Assembly: GCF_014646695.1 (NCBI RefSeq)
Contig: NZ_BMNT01000033.1
Span: forward strand, 57,763-121,762
Length of the DNA: 64,000 bases
Reading direction: 5' to 3'
Origin: Sphaerisporangium melleum
GTDB lineage: Bacteria > Actinomycetota > Actinomycetes > Streptosporangiales > Streptosporangiaceae
A program made the translations under genes and the position numbers. This document shows, in pieces, positions 50,409 through 59,258 of the stretch. The notes beneath the pieces were generated by a model. It saw nothing but the letters and a program-made list of their open reading frames with translations, was not told the DNA's origin and searched no databases. Position 1 is the stretch's first letter; every line of letters begins with the position of its first letter.

Positions 50409-51158
50409 TCACGAGGAGTGCGCGGCTGACCAGTCGTCGAAGGTGGTGCGCCCGATCCGGGCGACACCGAGCGGAACCAGCGAGTCCCGCACGATCGGTA
50501 CACCGAAGTAGCCGGCACCGGCGTCCGGCTTGAGGGGGCGCTCATCACCTCGCGCGGCGAGCGCCGGACCGATGAAACGGGCGAAGGCCGCGCGTTCCGG
50601 CCCCGCGACCTCGACCACGCCGTCGAGCGGGGCGGAGGTGGCCACGTCCACGAGCACGGCGGCGACGTCGGCCGCGGCGACCGGCTGAAGGTCCGCGGTG
50701 GGCGGCACGATCACGTCGTCTTGGGCCATGCCGGCGCCCATGGCCGTCAGGTTCTCGAAGAACTGTGTCGCCCGCACGATGGTGAACGGGGTGCCCGACT
50801 CGGCGACGAGCCGTTCCTGCGCGGCCTTGGCGTCCAGGTAGCCCGGGTGCGAGAGCCGGTCTGTACCGACGATCGACAGCACCACATGGTGCCGCACCCC
50901 GGCTTCCCGCCCGGCGTTGAGCAGGGTGCGGGTCGAGGTGGTGAAGAAGTCGAGGATCGGCTCGGGTTCGAAGATCACTTTGTTGGTCACGTCGACGACC
51001 ACGTCCGCGCCCTTCAGCGCGTCGGCGACGCCGCGGCCACTGATCGTGTCCACGCCGGTTCCCGGCGCGGCCGACACGACGTCGTGGCCGAGCCGCTGCA
51101 GCGACTCGACGACTTTCGACCCGATGAGTCCGGTTCCCCCGGCAACGACGATGCGCAT
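50409..51158 (-). CDS. NAD(P)-binding NmrA/SDR-like protein
   Basis: 249 aa. Rossmann start MRIVVAGGTGLIGSKVVESL (GGTGxxG), VVDVTNK, then VRHHVVLSIVGTDRL and YLDAKAAQERLVAESG, the atypical SDR Tyr/Lys region. Members are quinone reductases or redox sensors. First gene of the operon divergent from the Rrf2 regulator. Confidence 0.87.
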   Translation of the reverse strand: MRIVVAGGTGLIGSKVVESLQRLGHDVVSAAPGTGVDTISGRGVADALKGADVVVDVTNKVIFEPEPILDFFTTSTRTLLNAGREAGVRHHVVLSIVGTDRLSHPGYLDAKAAQERLVAESGTPFTIVRATQFFENLTAMGAGMAQDDVIVPPTADLQPVAAADVAAVLVDVATSAPLDGVVEVAGPERAAFARFIGPALAARGDERPLKPDAGAGYFGVPIVRDSLVPLGVARIGRTTFDDWSAAHSS

Positions 51159-51174
51159 GCCCTACCCCCCGATT

Positions 51175-51220
51175 TCGGATAACTGTTGTCCGAGATTCTA
51201 TTCGGACAACAGTTGTCCGA
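51175..51220. promoter_or_regulatory. Tandem Rrf2-type operators
   Basis: Box 2, TCGGACAAC-A-GTTGTCCGA (51202-51220), is a perfect palindrome. Box 1, TCGGATAAC-T-GTTGTCCGA (51175-51193), differs by one base in the left arm. Centres are 27 bp apart and the pair fills the 80-bp gap between the divergent NmrA-like and Rrf2 genes, so the Rrf2 protein very likely represses both. Confidence 0.85.
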
Positions 51221-51238
51221 GTCAAGTAGGCTGGGCGA

Positions 51239-51712
51239 ATGAAGATGTCAGGCGGGGTCGAGTGGGGCTTGCACTGCTGCGTCGTGCTCAGCGGGGCGGG
51301 CGCGCCGGTGACGGCGGCCAAGCTCGCCGAGCTGCACGACGTCTCGCAGAGCTATCTGGCCAAACAGCTGCAACTGCTGTCCCGCGCAGGCCTTGTGCGC
51401 TCGACGCTGGGCCAGTCCGGCGGCTATGTGCTGACTCGGGCTGCGAATGAGATCACGGTGCTGGACGTGGTCGAGGCGATCGACGGAGTCCAGCCGGCGT
51501 TCCGGTGTACGGAAGTGCGTCAGCGGGGCCCGATGGCCGTGCCGGCGGAGCGGTGTGACACTCCTTGCCCGATCGCCCGCACGATGGATTCCGCCGACCG
51601 CGCCTGGCGGGAGTCGCTACGCGCGGTCACCATCGCCGACCTGATCGCCGACGTCAACCGTACGACGCCACCTGAGATACTCGCGGGGGCCCGGGAGTGG
51701 CTGCGCGCCTGA
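51239..51712 (+). CDS. Rrf2-family transcriptional regulator
   Basis: 157 aa. Winged helix with AELHDVSQSYLAKQLQLLSRAGLVRSTLGQSGG region (recognition helix SQSYLAKQL) and the wing GGYVLTRAANEITVLDVVEAIDG. Cys residues Cys88, Cys101 and Cys105 (FRCTEV...ERCDTPC) could hold an Fe-S cluster or act as thiol switches, as in NsrR/IscR/CymR relatives. It has its own palindromic operators upstream and faces two redox genes. Confidence 0.9.
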   Translation: MKMSGGVEWGLHCCVVLSGAGAPVTAAKLAELHDVSQSYLAKQLQLLSRAGLVRSTLGQSGGYVLTRAANEITVLDVVEAIDGVQPAFRCTEVRQRGPMAVPAERCDTPCPIARTMDSADRAWRESLRAVTIADLIADVNRTTPPEILAGAREWLRA

Positions 51713-51844
51713 GCAACGGCGACGAGCTCTGCATGGCCGTCGGTGTCACCTCCGGCCGAGGCCGGCACGTACGCCGGGTGCCGTAGAGCGCTCTGCCACC
51801 CTGGGACGATGCGCTGGTCAGCACACTGACGTAGCGTTTCCCGA

Positions 51845-52999
51845 GTGCGCGCGACAACTCCCCGCTGGGTGGAGCCCATGCTCCCGCTGCTGGTCGGCAC
51901 GGTGCAGATCTGGGGCAGCCTGGGCGCGCAGCGCGGCCAGGTCCATCCCGGCGACCCGCTGAGCCGGGTCCCGCTCGACCCGCTCGGGTTCGCGCTGCTG
52001 GTCGCGGGCCCGCTGGCCCTGACCCTGCGCCGCTCCCGCCCGGTGCTCACGCTGTGGACGGTCGCCGCCGTGACCGTCCTCTACGTGTACCTGGGCTACT
52101 CCTACGGCCCGGCGTTCCTCGGCATGATGGTCGCCCTGTTCCACGCCGTGCAGACCGGGCACCGCCGCGCCGCCTACACCGCGGGCGGCACGCTGTGGCT
52201 CTGTTACGTGGCGTACGCCACCTGGGTGCTGCCCACGCCGATGGGCCTGTTCCCGCACGCGGGGGTGGGTTCGCTCATCCTGGTGGTGCTCACCATCGCC
52301 GAGGTCGCCCGCGCCCGCCGCGAGCAGCGCGCGGAGCGGGAACGGGTGAGCCGCGAGGAGGCCCGGCGGCAGGCCAGCGAGGAGCGCCTGTCCATGGCGC
52401 GGGAGCTGCACGACGTGCTCGGGCACAGCATCTCGCTGATCCACGTGCAGGCGTCCACGGCGCTGCACCTGATGGACGAGCACCCCGAGCAGGCGCGCAC
52501 CGCCCTCACCACCATCAAGCAGGCCAGCAAGGACGTGCTCACCGAGATGCGGTCGCTGCTCGGCGTGCTGCGCGAGGACGCCCCCCGTTCCCCCACCGCC
52601 GACCTCTCCCAGCTCGACGACCTGGTCGAACGCACCGGCCCCTGGGCGGCCAAGCGGGTCACCGGCGCCCCGCGGCCGCTGCCGCCGGGCGTGGAGCGGG
52701 CCGCCTACCGCATCGTCCAGGAGTCGCTCACCAACGTGGCCAAGCACGCGCCGGGCGCCCGGGCGACCGTGACCCTGGAGTACGGGCCCGAGCGGCTTGC
52801 CGTCCGCGTCGAGGACACCGGGGCCGGCGTCCCCGGGACGCTGAGCGGCGAGGGCGGCGGCAACGGCATCCCGGGCATGCGCGAGCGGGCCGCCGCGCTC
52901 GGCGGCACGCTGACCGCGGGGCCGCACGCGTCGGGCTTCCGCGTCGAGGCCCTGCTCCCCATCCCACCGCAGACCCTCCCCTCGAAGGACGCCGAGTGA
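51845..52999 (+). CDS. NarL-type sensor histidine kinase
   Basis: 384 aa from GTG 51845. About five TM helices in residues 1-150, then HisKA_3 with the phospho-acceptor His in RELHDVLGHSISLI, and the HATPase region (YRIVQESLTNVAKHAPGA, GNGIPGMRERAAALGG). Stops at 52999 overlapping the regulator's GTG (GTGA). Pairs in this arrangement control antibiotic-resistance transporters or stress genes, but none is adjacent. Confidence 0.92.
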   Translation: MRATTPRWVEPMLPLLVGTVQIWGSLGAQRGQVHPGDPLSRVPLDPLGFALLVAGPLALTLRRSRPVLTLWTVAAVTVLYVYLGYSYGPAFLGMMVALFHAVQTGHRRAAYTAGGTLWLCYVAYATWVLPTPMGLFPHAGVGSLILVVLTIAEVARARREQRAERERVSREEARRQASEERLSMARELHDVLGHSISLIHVQASTALHLMDEHPEQARTALTTIKQASKDVLTEMRSLLGVLREDAPRSPTADLSQLDDLVERTGPWAAKRVTGAPRPLPPGVERAAYRIVQESLTNVAKHAPGARATVTLEYGPERLAVRVEDTGAGVPGTLSGEGGGNGIPGMRERAAALGGTLTAGPHASGFRVEALLPIPPQTLPSKDAE

Positions 53000-53643
53000 T
53001 CAAGATCTTGCTGGCCGACGACCAGGCCCTCGTACGGGCGGGCTTTCGCGCCCTGCTCGACGCGCAGAACGGCATGACCGTGGTCGCCGAGGCCGCCGAC
53101 GGCGCGGAGGCCGTCCGGCTCGCCGAACGGCACCGGCCGGACGTGGCGCTGATGGACATCCGCATGCCCGGCATGGACGGCCTCACCGCCACCCGGAAGA
53201 TGCCCGAAGGGGTGAAGGTCGTCATCCTCACGACCTTCGAGCTGGACGAGTACGTCTTCGAGGCGCTGCGCGGCGGGGCGAGCGGGTTCCTGGTCAAGGA
53301 CACCGAGCCCGCCGAGCTGATCCAGGCCGTCCGGGTCGTCGCCGCGGGCGAGGCGCTGCTGTCGCCGAGCGTCACCCGCCGGCTGATCGCCGAGTACGCC
53401 TCACGGGCCAAGGAGCCGCGGGCCACCGCGGGCCTGGAACAGCTCACCGAACGCGAGCGCGAGGTGCTGACGCTGGTGGGCGGCGGGATGACCAACGACG
53501 AGATCGCCGCCAAGCTGTACATGGCGCCGGCGACGGCGAAGACCCACGTGAGCCGGGCGATGATGAAACTCGGCGCCCGCGACCGCGCCCAGCTCGTCGT
53601 CATCGCCTACGAGTCCGGCCTCGTCAAGCCCGGCTGGATCTGA
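52996..53643 (+). CDS. NarL/LuxR-type response regulator
   Basis: 215 aa from GTG 52996. Receiver with LLADDQALV, Asp in VALMDIRMPGMDG, Thr in ILTTFE, Lys in FLVKDTEPAEL; C-terminal LuxR HTH LTEREREVLTLVGGGMTNDE followed by TAKTHVSRAMMKLGARDR. Coupled to the upstream kinase. Confidence 0.94.
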   Translation: MIKILLADDQALVRAGFRALLDAQNGMTVVAEAADGAEAVRLAERHRPDVALMDIRMPGMDGLTATRKMPEGVKVVILTTFELDEYVFEALRGGASGFLVKDTEPAELIQAVRVVAAGEALLSPSVTRRLIAEYASRAKEPRATAGLEQLTEREREVLTLVGGGMTNDEIAAKLYMAPATAKTHVSRAMMKLGARDRAQLVVIAYESGLVKPGWI

Positions 53644-53853
53644 CCGCTGCCCGCACACGCGGATCGACGTCACACGCATTGCCGGCGGTCGAAATCCGAC
53701 GCCGCGAGTTCTCCAGGTCACGCGCTTTGATACCGCCGGCGAAAACTCGCCACTCATGGGAGAAAGACGCAGGCCACTGATCGCCGAGCCGGCCGGGCGG
53801 GAAGGGCGGGAGCCGATGTGACCCGCGTGGACGGGCATCGGCAGGCTTGACGC

Positions 53854-54462
53854 ATGAGACTCGACGAGATCCCGGTCCCGGGCACCCCGGCCGCCGGGGC
53901 GGCCCGCGAAGTGGCCGCGGCCTACTGCTCTCCCGCCCTGCTCAACCACTCCGTGCGCTCCTACTTGTGGGGCGCGTCCTACGGCACGCTGAACGGCATC
54001 GCCTACGACGCCGAGCTGCTCTACGTCTCGGCGCTCCTGCACGACATCGGCCTGGTCAAGGAGTTCGACAGCCACACCGTGCCGTTCGAGGACGCCGGCG
54101 GGCACGTGGCCTGGGTGCTGGGAGCCGGGGCCGGCTGGCCCGCGGAGCGGCGTACCCGGGCTCTTGAGGTCATCGTCCGGCATATGTGGGACGAAGTGGA
54201 CCCCGCCCAGGACCCCGAAGGGCACCTGCTGGAGGTCGCCACGAGCCTCGACATCTCAGGGCGGCGACCGGACGCCTGGCCCGCCGAGCTGCGCGCCGAG
54301 GTGATCGCGCGATACCCCCGGCTGGACCTCGCCGCGGAGTTCACCGCGTGCTTCGAGGACCAGGCGGCCCGCAAACCGGACACCACCGCCGCACGGGCGG
54401 TGCGCTCCGGGATCGCCGGACGCCTCGCCGCCAACCCACTGGAAGCGCACGACCCGGTCTGA
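53854..54462 (+). CDS. HD-domain hydrolase, cyanamide-hydratase-like
   Basis: 202 aa. Metal ligands: His in LLNHSVRSYLWG, HD pair in SALLHDIGLVKEF, His in VIVRHMWDEVD, Asp in ATSLDISGRRP. The helical pattern and the 'NHSVRSY' start match the family of cyanamide hydratase and related HD hydrolases. Substrate unknown. Single gene. Confidence 0.85.
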   Translation: MRLDEIPVPGTPAAGAAREVAAAYCSPALLNHSVRSYLWGASYGTLNGIAYDAELLYVSALLHDIGLVKEFDSHTVPFEDAGGHVAWVLGAGAGWPAERRTRALEVIVRHMWDEVDPAQDPEGHLLEVATSLDISGRRPDAWPAELRAEVIARYPRLDLAAEFTACFEDQAARKPDTTAARAVRSGIAGRLAANPLEAHDPV

Positions 54463-54682
54463 CCGGCCGGTGCCGATGGAGGTCCCGGACACGCGTACGC
54501 GCCGGGGCGACCGGTCGCCTCGGCGCGTACGTCTGTGGGAGTAGGGCCGGTGGGGGTGGCCGCTCTGCACGCGGTAGCGGGGGGCGCGCCCGCCGGACGA
54601 TGGCAGGCCGCCCGGAAGGCGGGAAGGTGGAGGCATCCGCACAACAGGTCCGTGCGGGAATCCGTAAGGAGAGGAGAAGCGG

Positions 54683-54955
54683 GTGCCGTACGCACATTGG
54701 GGACCCGGCCCGTGGTGGCCGGTCATCCCGATCTTCTGGGCGCTGTTCTGGGCGGGCCTCGCGGTGCTCGTCTTCCGGGCACGCAAGCGCGGCTGGGGCC
54801 CGTTCGCGGGCGGGACGCCTCCGTGGGCGGGACGCTTCACCGGCCCGCCGACCGCGTCGGCCGAGAAGATCCTGGCCGAGCGCTACGCCAAGGGCGAGCT
54901 CAGCGACGACGAGTACTTCCAGCGCATCTCGGTGCTGAAGCAGGGCTCCGCGTAG
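54683..54955 (+). CDS. SHOCT-domain membrane protein
   Basis: 90 aa from GTG 54683, preceded by GGAGAGG. One TM helix (WWPVIPIFWALFWAGLAVLVF) and a C-terminal SHOCT motif: AEKILAERYAKGELSDDEY, then FQRISVLK. SHOCT motifs occur at the C-terminus of many small actinomycete membrane proteins; function unknown. Confidence 0.87.
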   Translation: MPYAHWGPGPWWPVIPIFWALFWAGLAVLVFRARKRGWGPFAGGTPPWAGRFTGPPTASAEKILAERYAKGELSDDEYFQRISVLKQGSA

Positions 54956-55222
54956 TCCCCCTCCGGCCGGTCCCGCCCCGGCCGGCACCGTACGAATCAC
55001 CACGGCGGGCGCCGTGACGGCGCATCCCATGGAGACCGGTACCGAGAAGCCCACCACGCGAGGGCCGGTACCGCGACGGCGGATCACACGGCCGGCGCCC
55101 CGAGGGCCCGCAAAGGACGCGTCCGCATCGGACATCCACTCGCATGGTTAGCGAAGTGTCACTGGCGGTCACCGGCACGGCCGGTTACCTTCCGCACAGG
55201 GTCACTTACGGAGGAGGATCAG

Positions 55223-55279
55223 GTGAGGTCGAGCCCAGCACCGCCACGCGTCCGGGCGACCGGGGCGGGCCGCGGGTGA
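55223..55279 (+). CDS. Possible 18-codon leader ORF coupled to the UreH-like gene
   Basis: GTG 55223 follows a strong GGAGGAGG (55210-55217), and the frame VRSSPAPPRVRATGAGRG ends at TGA 55277-55279, which overlaps GTG 55276 of the next gene (GTGA). The peptide is Arg/Pro-rich. It could couple or attenuate translation of the membrane protein. Confidence 0.35.
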   Translation: MRSSPAPPRVRATGAGRG

Positions 55280-56403
55280 CGGCGGCCGCCCTCTTCGCCG
55301 GCGGGCTCGCCGCGGGCCTGGTCGCCGGCACGGCCTCCTGTACGGCGGTCCAGGGAGGCATCCTCATCGGCCTGATCCGCCGCCGCGCCGGCACGGCCCA
55401 CCGGCATCCGGCCCCGACGGGCGGGCACCGGTCCCGGTCGCCGGAGGGCGCGGGGGTGGTGGCGGCGTTCGTCGGAGGGCGACTGGTCTCGCACACGGTG
55501 GCCGGTGGCCTGCTCGGCCTGCTGGGGGACTCCGTACGGCTGCCCCCACCCGCGCGTGCGGTGCTCCTGTTGGGGGCGGGCACCGCGGTCGTGGTGTACG
55601 CCGTGCGGGTCGCCGTGTCCACCGGCCGCCCGCCGCCCGCCTGCGCCGGGCAGATCGCGACGCCGGTCCCCGAGCCCGAGCCGGCCGAGCCCTCCGGCGC
55701 GGTGGCGGAACGAGCCGTCGCGCGTCCGGATCGGCGCGGGGTGGGGCGGGCCGGGGTGCTGGGGGCCGCGACGGTGCTGATCCCATGCGGGGTCACGCTG
55801 AGCATGCAGGCCGTGGCCGTCTCCAGCGGGTCATGGGCCGGCGGGGCGGCCGTCATGGCGGGTTTCGTGGCCGGCACCGCCCCGGGCTTCGCGCTGCTGG
55901 GACTGCTGGTGCGCCGGGTGACCTCCCGGCGGCTCGCGGCGCTCGCCGCGGCCGGCGCCCTGGTCGCCGGTGTGGTGACCGTGGCCGCCGGCCTGCGCCT
56001 GGCCGGCTGGCTCCCCGCCTGGGCCGATCCGGCCGCGACCTCCGGGGTCGCCGCCCGGACGAGCGACGGCGCCTCCGGGACGGGCGACGTCGCCGGGGCC
56101 GCGACCGTTGTCCGGGCGGACGGCACGCAGGTGCTCACCATCTGGGCCACGCCGGAGGGCTTCCGTCCCGGAGTCACCGCGGCGCAAGCGGGCCGTCCGA
56201 TGGAGATCGTCTTCCGGACCGCGGGCAACCGGGGATGCACACGGACGCTCACCGTCCAGGGCCACGACGTCACGCTGCCGGAGAGCGGTGAGCGGGCCGT
56301 GCGGCTGCCACCCCAGGGCCCGGGAAGGCTCCGCTACGTCTGCGGCATGGGAATGTACGTCGGATTCATCAACATAACGGAACAAACACCCGCCGCTCGC
56401 TAG
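55276..56403 (+). CDS. UreH/TauE-like membrane protein with C-terminal cupredoxin-type domain
   Basis: About 375 aa from GTG 55276, where the first helix begins; ATG 55144 gives 419 aa but has no ribosome site. Six TM helices with the family marks GLVAGTASCTAVQGGILIGL and LIPCGVTLSMQAVAV, corresponding to the CxxC and LIPCG of urease-accessory UreH/SafE-like transporters. The last ~95 residues form a cupredoxin-like strand set (IVFRTAGNRGCTRTLTVQGH, LRYVCGMGMYVGFINI), with Cys, His and Met in the order of a copper site. It is likely involved in copper handling or exported redox delivery. Confidence 0.72.
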   Translation: MTAAALFAGGLAAGLVAGTASCTAVQGGILIGLIRRRAGTAHRHPAPTGGHRSRSPEGAGVVAAFVGGRLVSHTVAGGLLGLLGDSVRLPPPARAVLLLGAGTAVVVYAVRVAVSTGRPPPACAGQIATPVPEPEPAEPSGAVAERAVARPDRRGVGRAGVLGAATVLIPCGVTLSMQAVAVSSGSWAGGAAVMAGFVAGTAPGFALLGLLVRRVTSRRLAALAAAGALVAGVVTVAAGLRLAGWLPAWADPAATSGVAARTSDGASGTGDVAGAATVVRADGTQVLTIWATPEGFRPGVTAAQAGRPMEIVFRTAGNRGCTRTLTVQGHDVTLPESGERAVRLPPQGPGRLRYVCGMGMYVGFINITEQTPAAR

Positions 56404-56520
56404 GCCGCTGCCACACCTCCGGCACCGGGGAGGCCCCGGCGGGTCAAACGCGTTCCGCCGGACGGCAAGAAGCCGTCGATTATGGTCCGTCACGCTGGAT
56501 CACGTGCGAATCTTTCCCCC

Positions 56521-58026
56521 ATGACGTGGTGGCATGGTGAACCCGAGACGGCCGTCGCGTGGCCCGCCGTGCCGATGCCTCGCGCGCCCGAACCACCGCC
56601 CGAAGAACCCACCGAGGGCGAGTTGCTGAGCGCCGCCCAGGCGGGTGACGCGGTGGCGGCGCACCGGCTCGGCCGGCTGTACGCCCAGCGCGGCGACCGG
56701 TCGGCGGCCCGCCACTGGTGGGAACGCGCCGCGGGGGCCGGCAACATCGACAGCGCCTACAACCTCGGCATCTGGCACGAGAAGCACGGCAGTCTCGACG
56801 AAGCGATCACCTGGTACGAGCTGGCCGCCGGAGCCGGGGACGCCGAGGGGGCGCTCAACCTGGCCGGGCTGCTGCTGGAGCAACGCGGGGACGTCCTGGC
56901 CGCGCGCCAGTGGTTCGAGACCGCGGCCGGTGCGGGCTCGCGCCCGGCCGCGCGCCGGCTGGCGCTGCTGTGCGAGGACATCGGCGACGGCGTCGCGGCC
57001 CGTGACTGGCACCACCGCGCCGCCTCCGCCGGTGACCTGGCCTCCGCGCACGACCTGGCGTTCCTGAGCTATGCGTCCGGCGAGGAGGTGCAGGCACGCG
57101 CCTGGTGGGAGTACGCCGCCCGTGGCGGGCACGCCGACGCCGCGTACTACCTGGGCCGGCTGCTGCACGCCTGCCGCGACCCCGAAGGAGCCGAGGCGCT
57201 GTACCGCCTGGCCGCCAAGGTGGACCACCCGGGGGCCGCCTCCCAGCTCGGCCGGCTGGCACTGGCCCGGCGCGACCTGCGCACGGCGCGCGCCTGGTTC
57301 GAGCGCGCGGCGCACCTCGGCCGGGTCGAGGATCAGCGCATGGCGGGCTTCGTGTGCGTGGAGCTGGAGGACCCGCGCGCCGCCAGCCACTGGTTCGGCC
57401 GGGCCGCGGCCGGCGGCGACGCCGAGGCGGCGTACAACTTCGGCCTGCTGCTCATCGCCGAGCACAACGACCTGAACGGCGGCGAGCACTGGCTGCGCCA
57501 GGCCGCCGGGTGCGGGCACCAGGGCGCGGCGGCCGAGCTGGAGACGCTGCGCTCGGTCCTGGGCGGCGGGACGGCCGACGCGGGTCCGGCCGGTTCCGGC
57601 GCACAGGGTGCGAGCCTCACCGGTTCCGGCGCGCGGGGGGCGGGGCCGCATGGCGCGCCGGTCGCGGCACAGACCGGCGAGCCCGCCGCGCCGTTGTGGG
57701 ACCGGCCGGTCGAGCCGGAGCTGGTGGCCCGCGCCGAGCTGGCCGTGGCCGCGGCGGGCAGGCGTGGCGGCACGCCGCTGCGGCTGTCCGACCTCACCGA
57801 GATCCTCGGCACCTGGGACCTGCTCACCCGGCGGCTCCGGGAGCCCGTGGACGTGGCCGCCTGGCTGACCGAGCGCAGCGGCCTGCACGCCGGCGCGGTG
57901 GAGCACCTCGGCGCGGTGCGCATGACGCTGCTGCGTCCGGGCACCGCGCCCTGGCCGACCCCGGGCGAGGTCGAGCACGTGCTGGCGACCTCCCGGTCAC
58001 TGCGCAAACGCCTGGGCGTCACCTGA
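56521..58026 (+). CDS. Sel1/TPR-repeat protein
   Basis: 501 aa from ATG 56521. Residues 40-340 hold about eight Sel1-like repeats of the form A.A.GD..A..NLG.L...RG....A..WYE.AA (for example AHRLGRLYAQRGDRSAARHW; WEYAARGGHADAAYYLGRL). A Gly/Ala-rich linker follows (350-400), then a helical C-terminal domain (ARAELAVAAAGRRGGTPLRL... VEHVLATSRSLRKRLGV). No signal. Probably a scaffold for protein contacts; similar proteins are common in Streptosporangiales. Confidence 0.83.
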   Translation: MTWWHGEPETAVAWPAVPMPRAPEPPPEEPTEGELLSAAQAGDAVAAHRLGRLYAQRGDRSAARHWWERAAGAGNIDSAYNLGIWHEKHGSLDEAITWYELAAGAGDAEGALNLAGLLLEQRGDVLAARQWFETAAGAGSRPAARRLALLCEDIGDGVAARDWHHRAASAGDLASAHDLAFLSYASGEEVQARAWWEYAARGGHADAAYYLGRLLHACRDPEGAEALYRLAAKVDHPGAASQLGRLALARRDLRTARAWFERAAHLGRVEDQRMAGFVCVELEDPRAASHWFGRAAAGGDAEAAYNFGLLLIAEHNDLNGGEHWLRQAAGCGHQGAAAELETLRSVLGGGTADAGPAGSGAQGASLTGSGARGAGPHGAPVAAQTGEPAAPLWDRPVEPELVARAELAVAAAGRRGGTPLRLSDLTEILGTWDLLTRRLREPVDVAAWLTERSGLHAGAVEHLGAVRMTLLRPGTAPWPTPGEVEHVLATSRSLRKRLGVT

Positions 58027-58027
58027 C

Positions 58028-58047
58028 CCGGCGCCGGTTTTCGCCGG
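58028..58047. terminator. Bidirectional terminator between Sel1 and ald genes
   Basis: CCGGCG (58028-58033)/CGCCGG (58042-58047) with loop containing TTTT, exactly filling the gap between the two convergent stop codons. Confidence 0.65.
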
Positions 58048-59160
58048 TCAGGCGAGGATGGTGGTGAGCTCGTCGTAGGGGAGGGTGTGGGCCTGGGCGA
58101 CGTGGGCGTGGGTGAGACGGCCGTCGTGGGTGTTCAGGCCGAGGGCCAGGGCCGGGTCGGCGCGCAGGGCCTCGCGCCAGCCGAGGTCGGCGAGCTTGAC
58201 CGCGTACGGCAGCGTGGCGTTGGTGAGCGCGTAGGTCGAGGTGTTGGCCACCGACCCCGGCATGTTGGCGACGCAGTAGAACACCGAGCCGTGCACGGTG
58301 TAGGTCGGCTCGGCGTGGGTGGTCGGGCGGGAGTCCTCGAAGCAGCCGCCCTGGTCGATCGCGATGTCGACGAGCACCGAGCCGGGCTTCATCCGGGAGA
58401 CCAGCTCGTTGGAGACCAGGGTCGGGGCCTTGGCGCCCGGGATCAGCACGGCGCCGATGACCAGGTCGGCCTCCACGACGGCCTGCTCGATGGCGTAGCG
58501 CGTGGAGACGATGGTCTTCAGCCGGCCCTGGTAGATGGCGTCGATGTGCCGCAGCCGGTCGACGTTGACGTCCAGGATGGTCACGTCGGCGCCCATGCCG
58601 ACCGCGATCTGGGCGGCGTTGAGACCGGAGACGCCGCCGCCGATGACGACGACCTTGGCGGGGGCCACGCCGGGGACTCCCCCGGGCAGCACGCCGCGCC
58701 CGCCGTTGAAGCGCATCAGGTTGTACGCGCCCACCTGCGGGGCAAGCCGGCCGGCGACCTCGGACATCGGGGCCAGCAGCGGCAGGGCGGAGCCCACCTG
58801 CACGGTCTCGTAGGCGATGGCGGTGACCTTGCGCGACAGCAGCGCGTCGGTGCAGGCGCGGGAGGCGGCCAGGTGCAGGTAGGTGAACAGGACCTGCCCC
58901 TCGCGCATCCGGGGGTACTCCTCGGCGATGGGCTCCTTGACCTTCAGGACCAGGTCGGCCTCGCCCCACACCTCGTCGGCGGTGTCGAGGATCTTGGCCC
59001 CCGCGAACAGGTAGTCCTCGTCGGGGATGTGCGAGCCGAGGCCGGCGTCGTGCTGGACGTAGACGTCGTGGCCGTGGCGGACGAGCTCGTGCACGCCCGC
59101 CGGGGTCGCGGCGACGCGGTACTCGTGGTTCTTGACCTCGGCCGGCACGCCGATCTTCAT
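58048..59160 (-). CDS. ald: Alanine dehydrogenase
   Basis: 370 aa, the usual length. [20 protein letters not shown] holds the pyruvate-binding Arg15; Lys in LVLKVKEPI; catalytic His in [13 protein letters not shown]-binding [17 protein letters not shown]; catalytic Asp in [15 protein letters not shown]. All key residues are kept. It interconverts L-alanine and pyruvate/ammonia with NAD. Lies 98 nt after a class III aminotransferase on the same strand, so both may be co-expressed for amino-acid catabolism. Confidence 0.96.
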   Translation of the reverse strand: MKIGVPAEVKNHEYRVAATPAGVHELVRHGHDVYVQHDAGLGSHIPDEDYLFAGAKILDTADEVWGEADLVLKVKEPIAEEYPRMREGQVLFTYLHLAASRACTDALLSRKVTAIAYETVQVGSALPLLAPMSEVAGRLAPQVGAYNLMRFNGGRGVLPGGVPGVAPAKVVVIGGGVSGLNAAQIAVGMGADVTILDVNVDRLRHIDAIYQGRLKTIVSTRYAIEQAVVEADLVIGAVLIPGAKAPTLVSNELVSRMKPGSVLVDIAIDQGGCFEDSRPTTHAEPTYTVHGSVFYCVANMPGSVANTSTYALTNATLPYAVKLADLGWREALRADPALALGLNTHDGRLTHAHVAQAHTLPYDELTTILA

Positions 59161-59258
59161 ATCGTGATCCTTTCCAGGACGGAGCAGCTGGTGGACGCGG
59201 GCATGGCTGTCCCGTGCCCGCACCGGATGGGCGCGGCGCGTGCCATGGGCGGCGCGCG

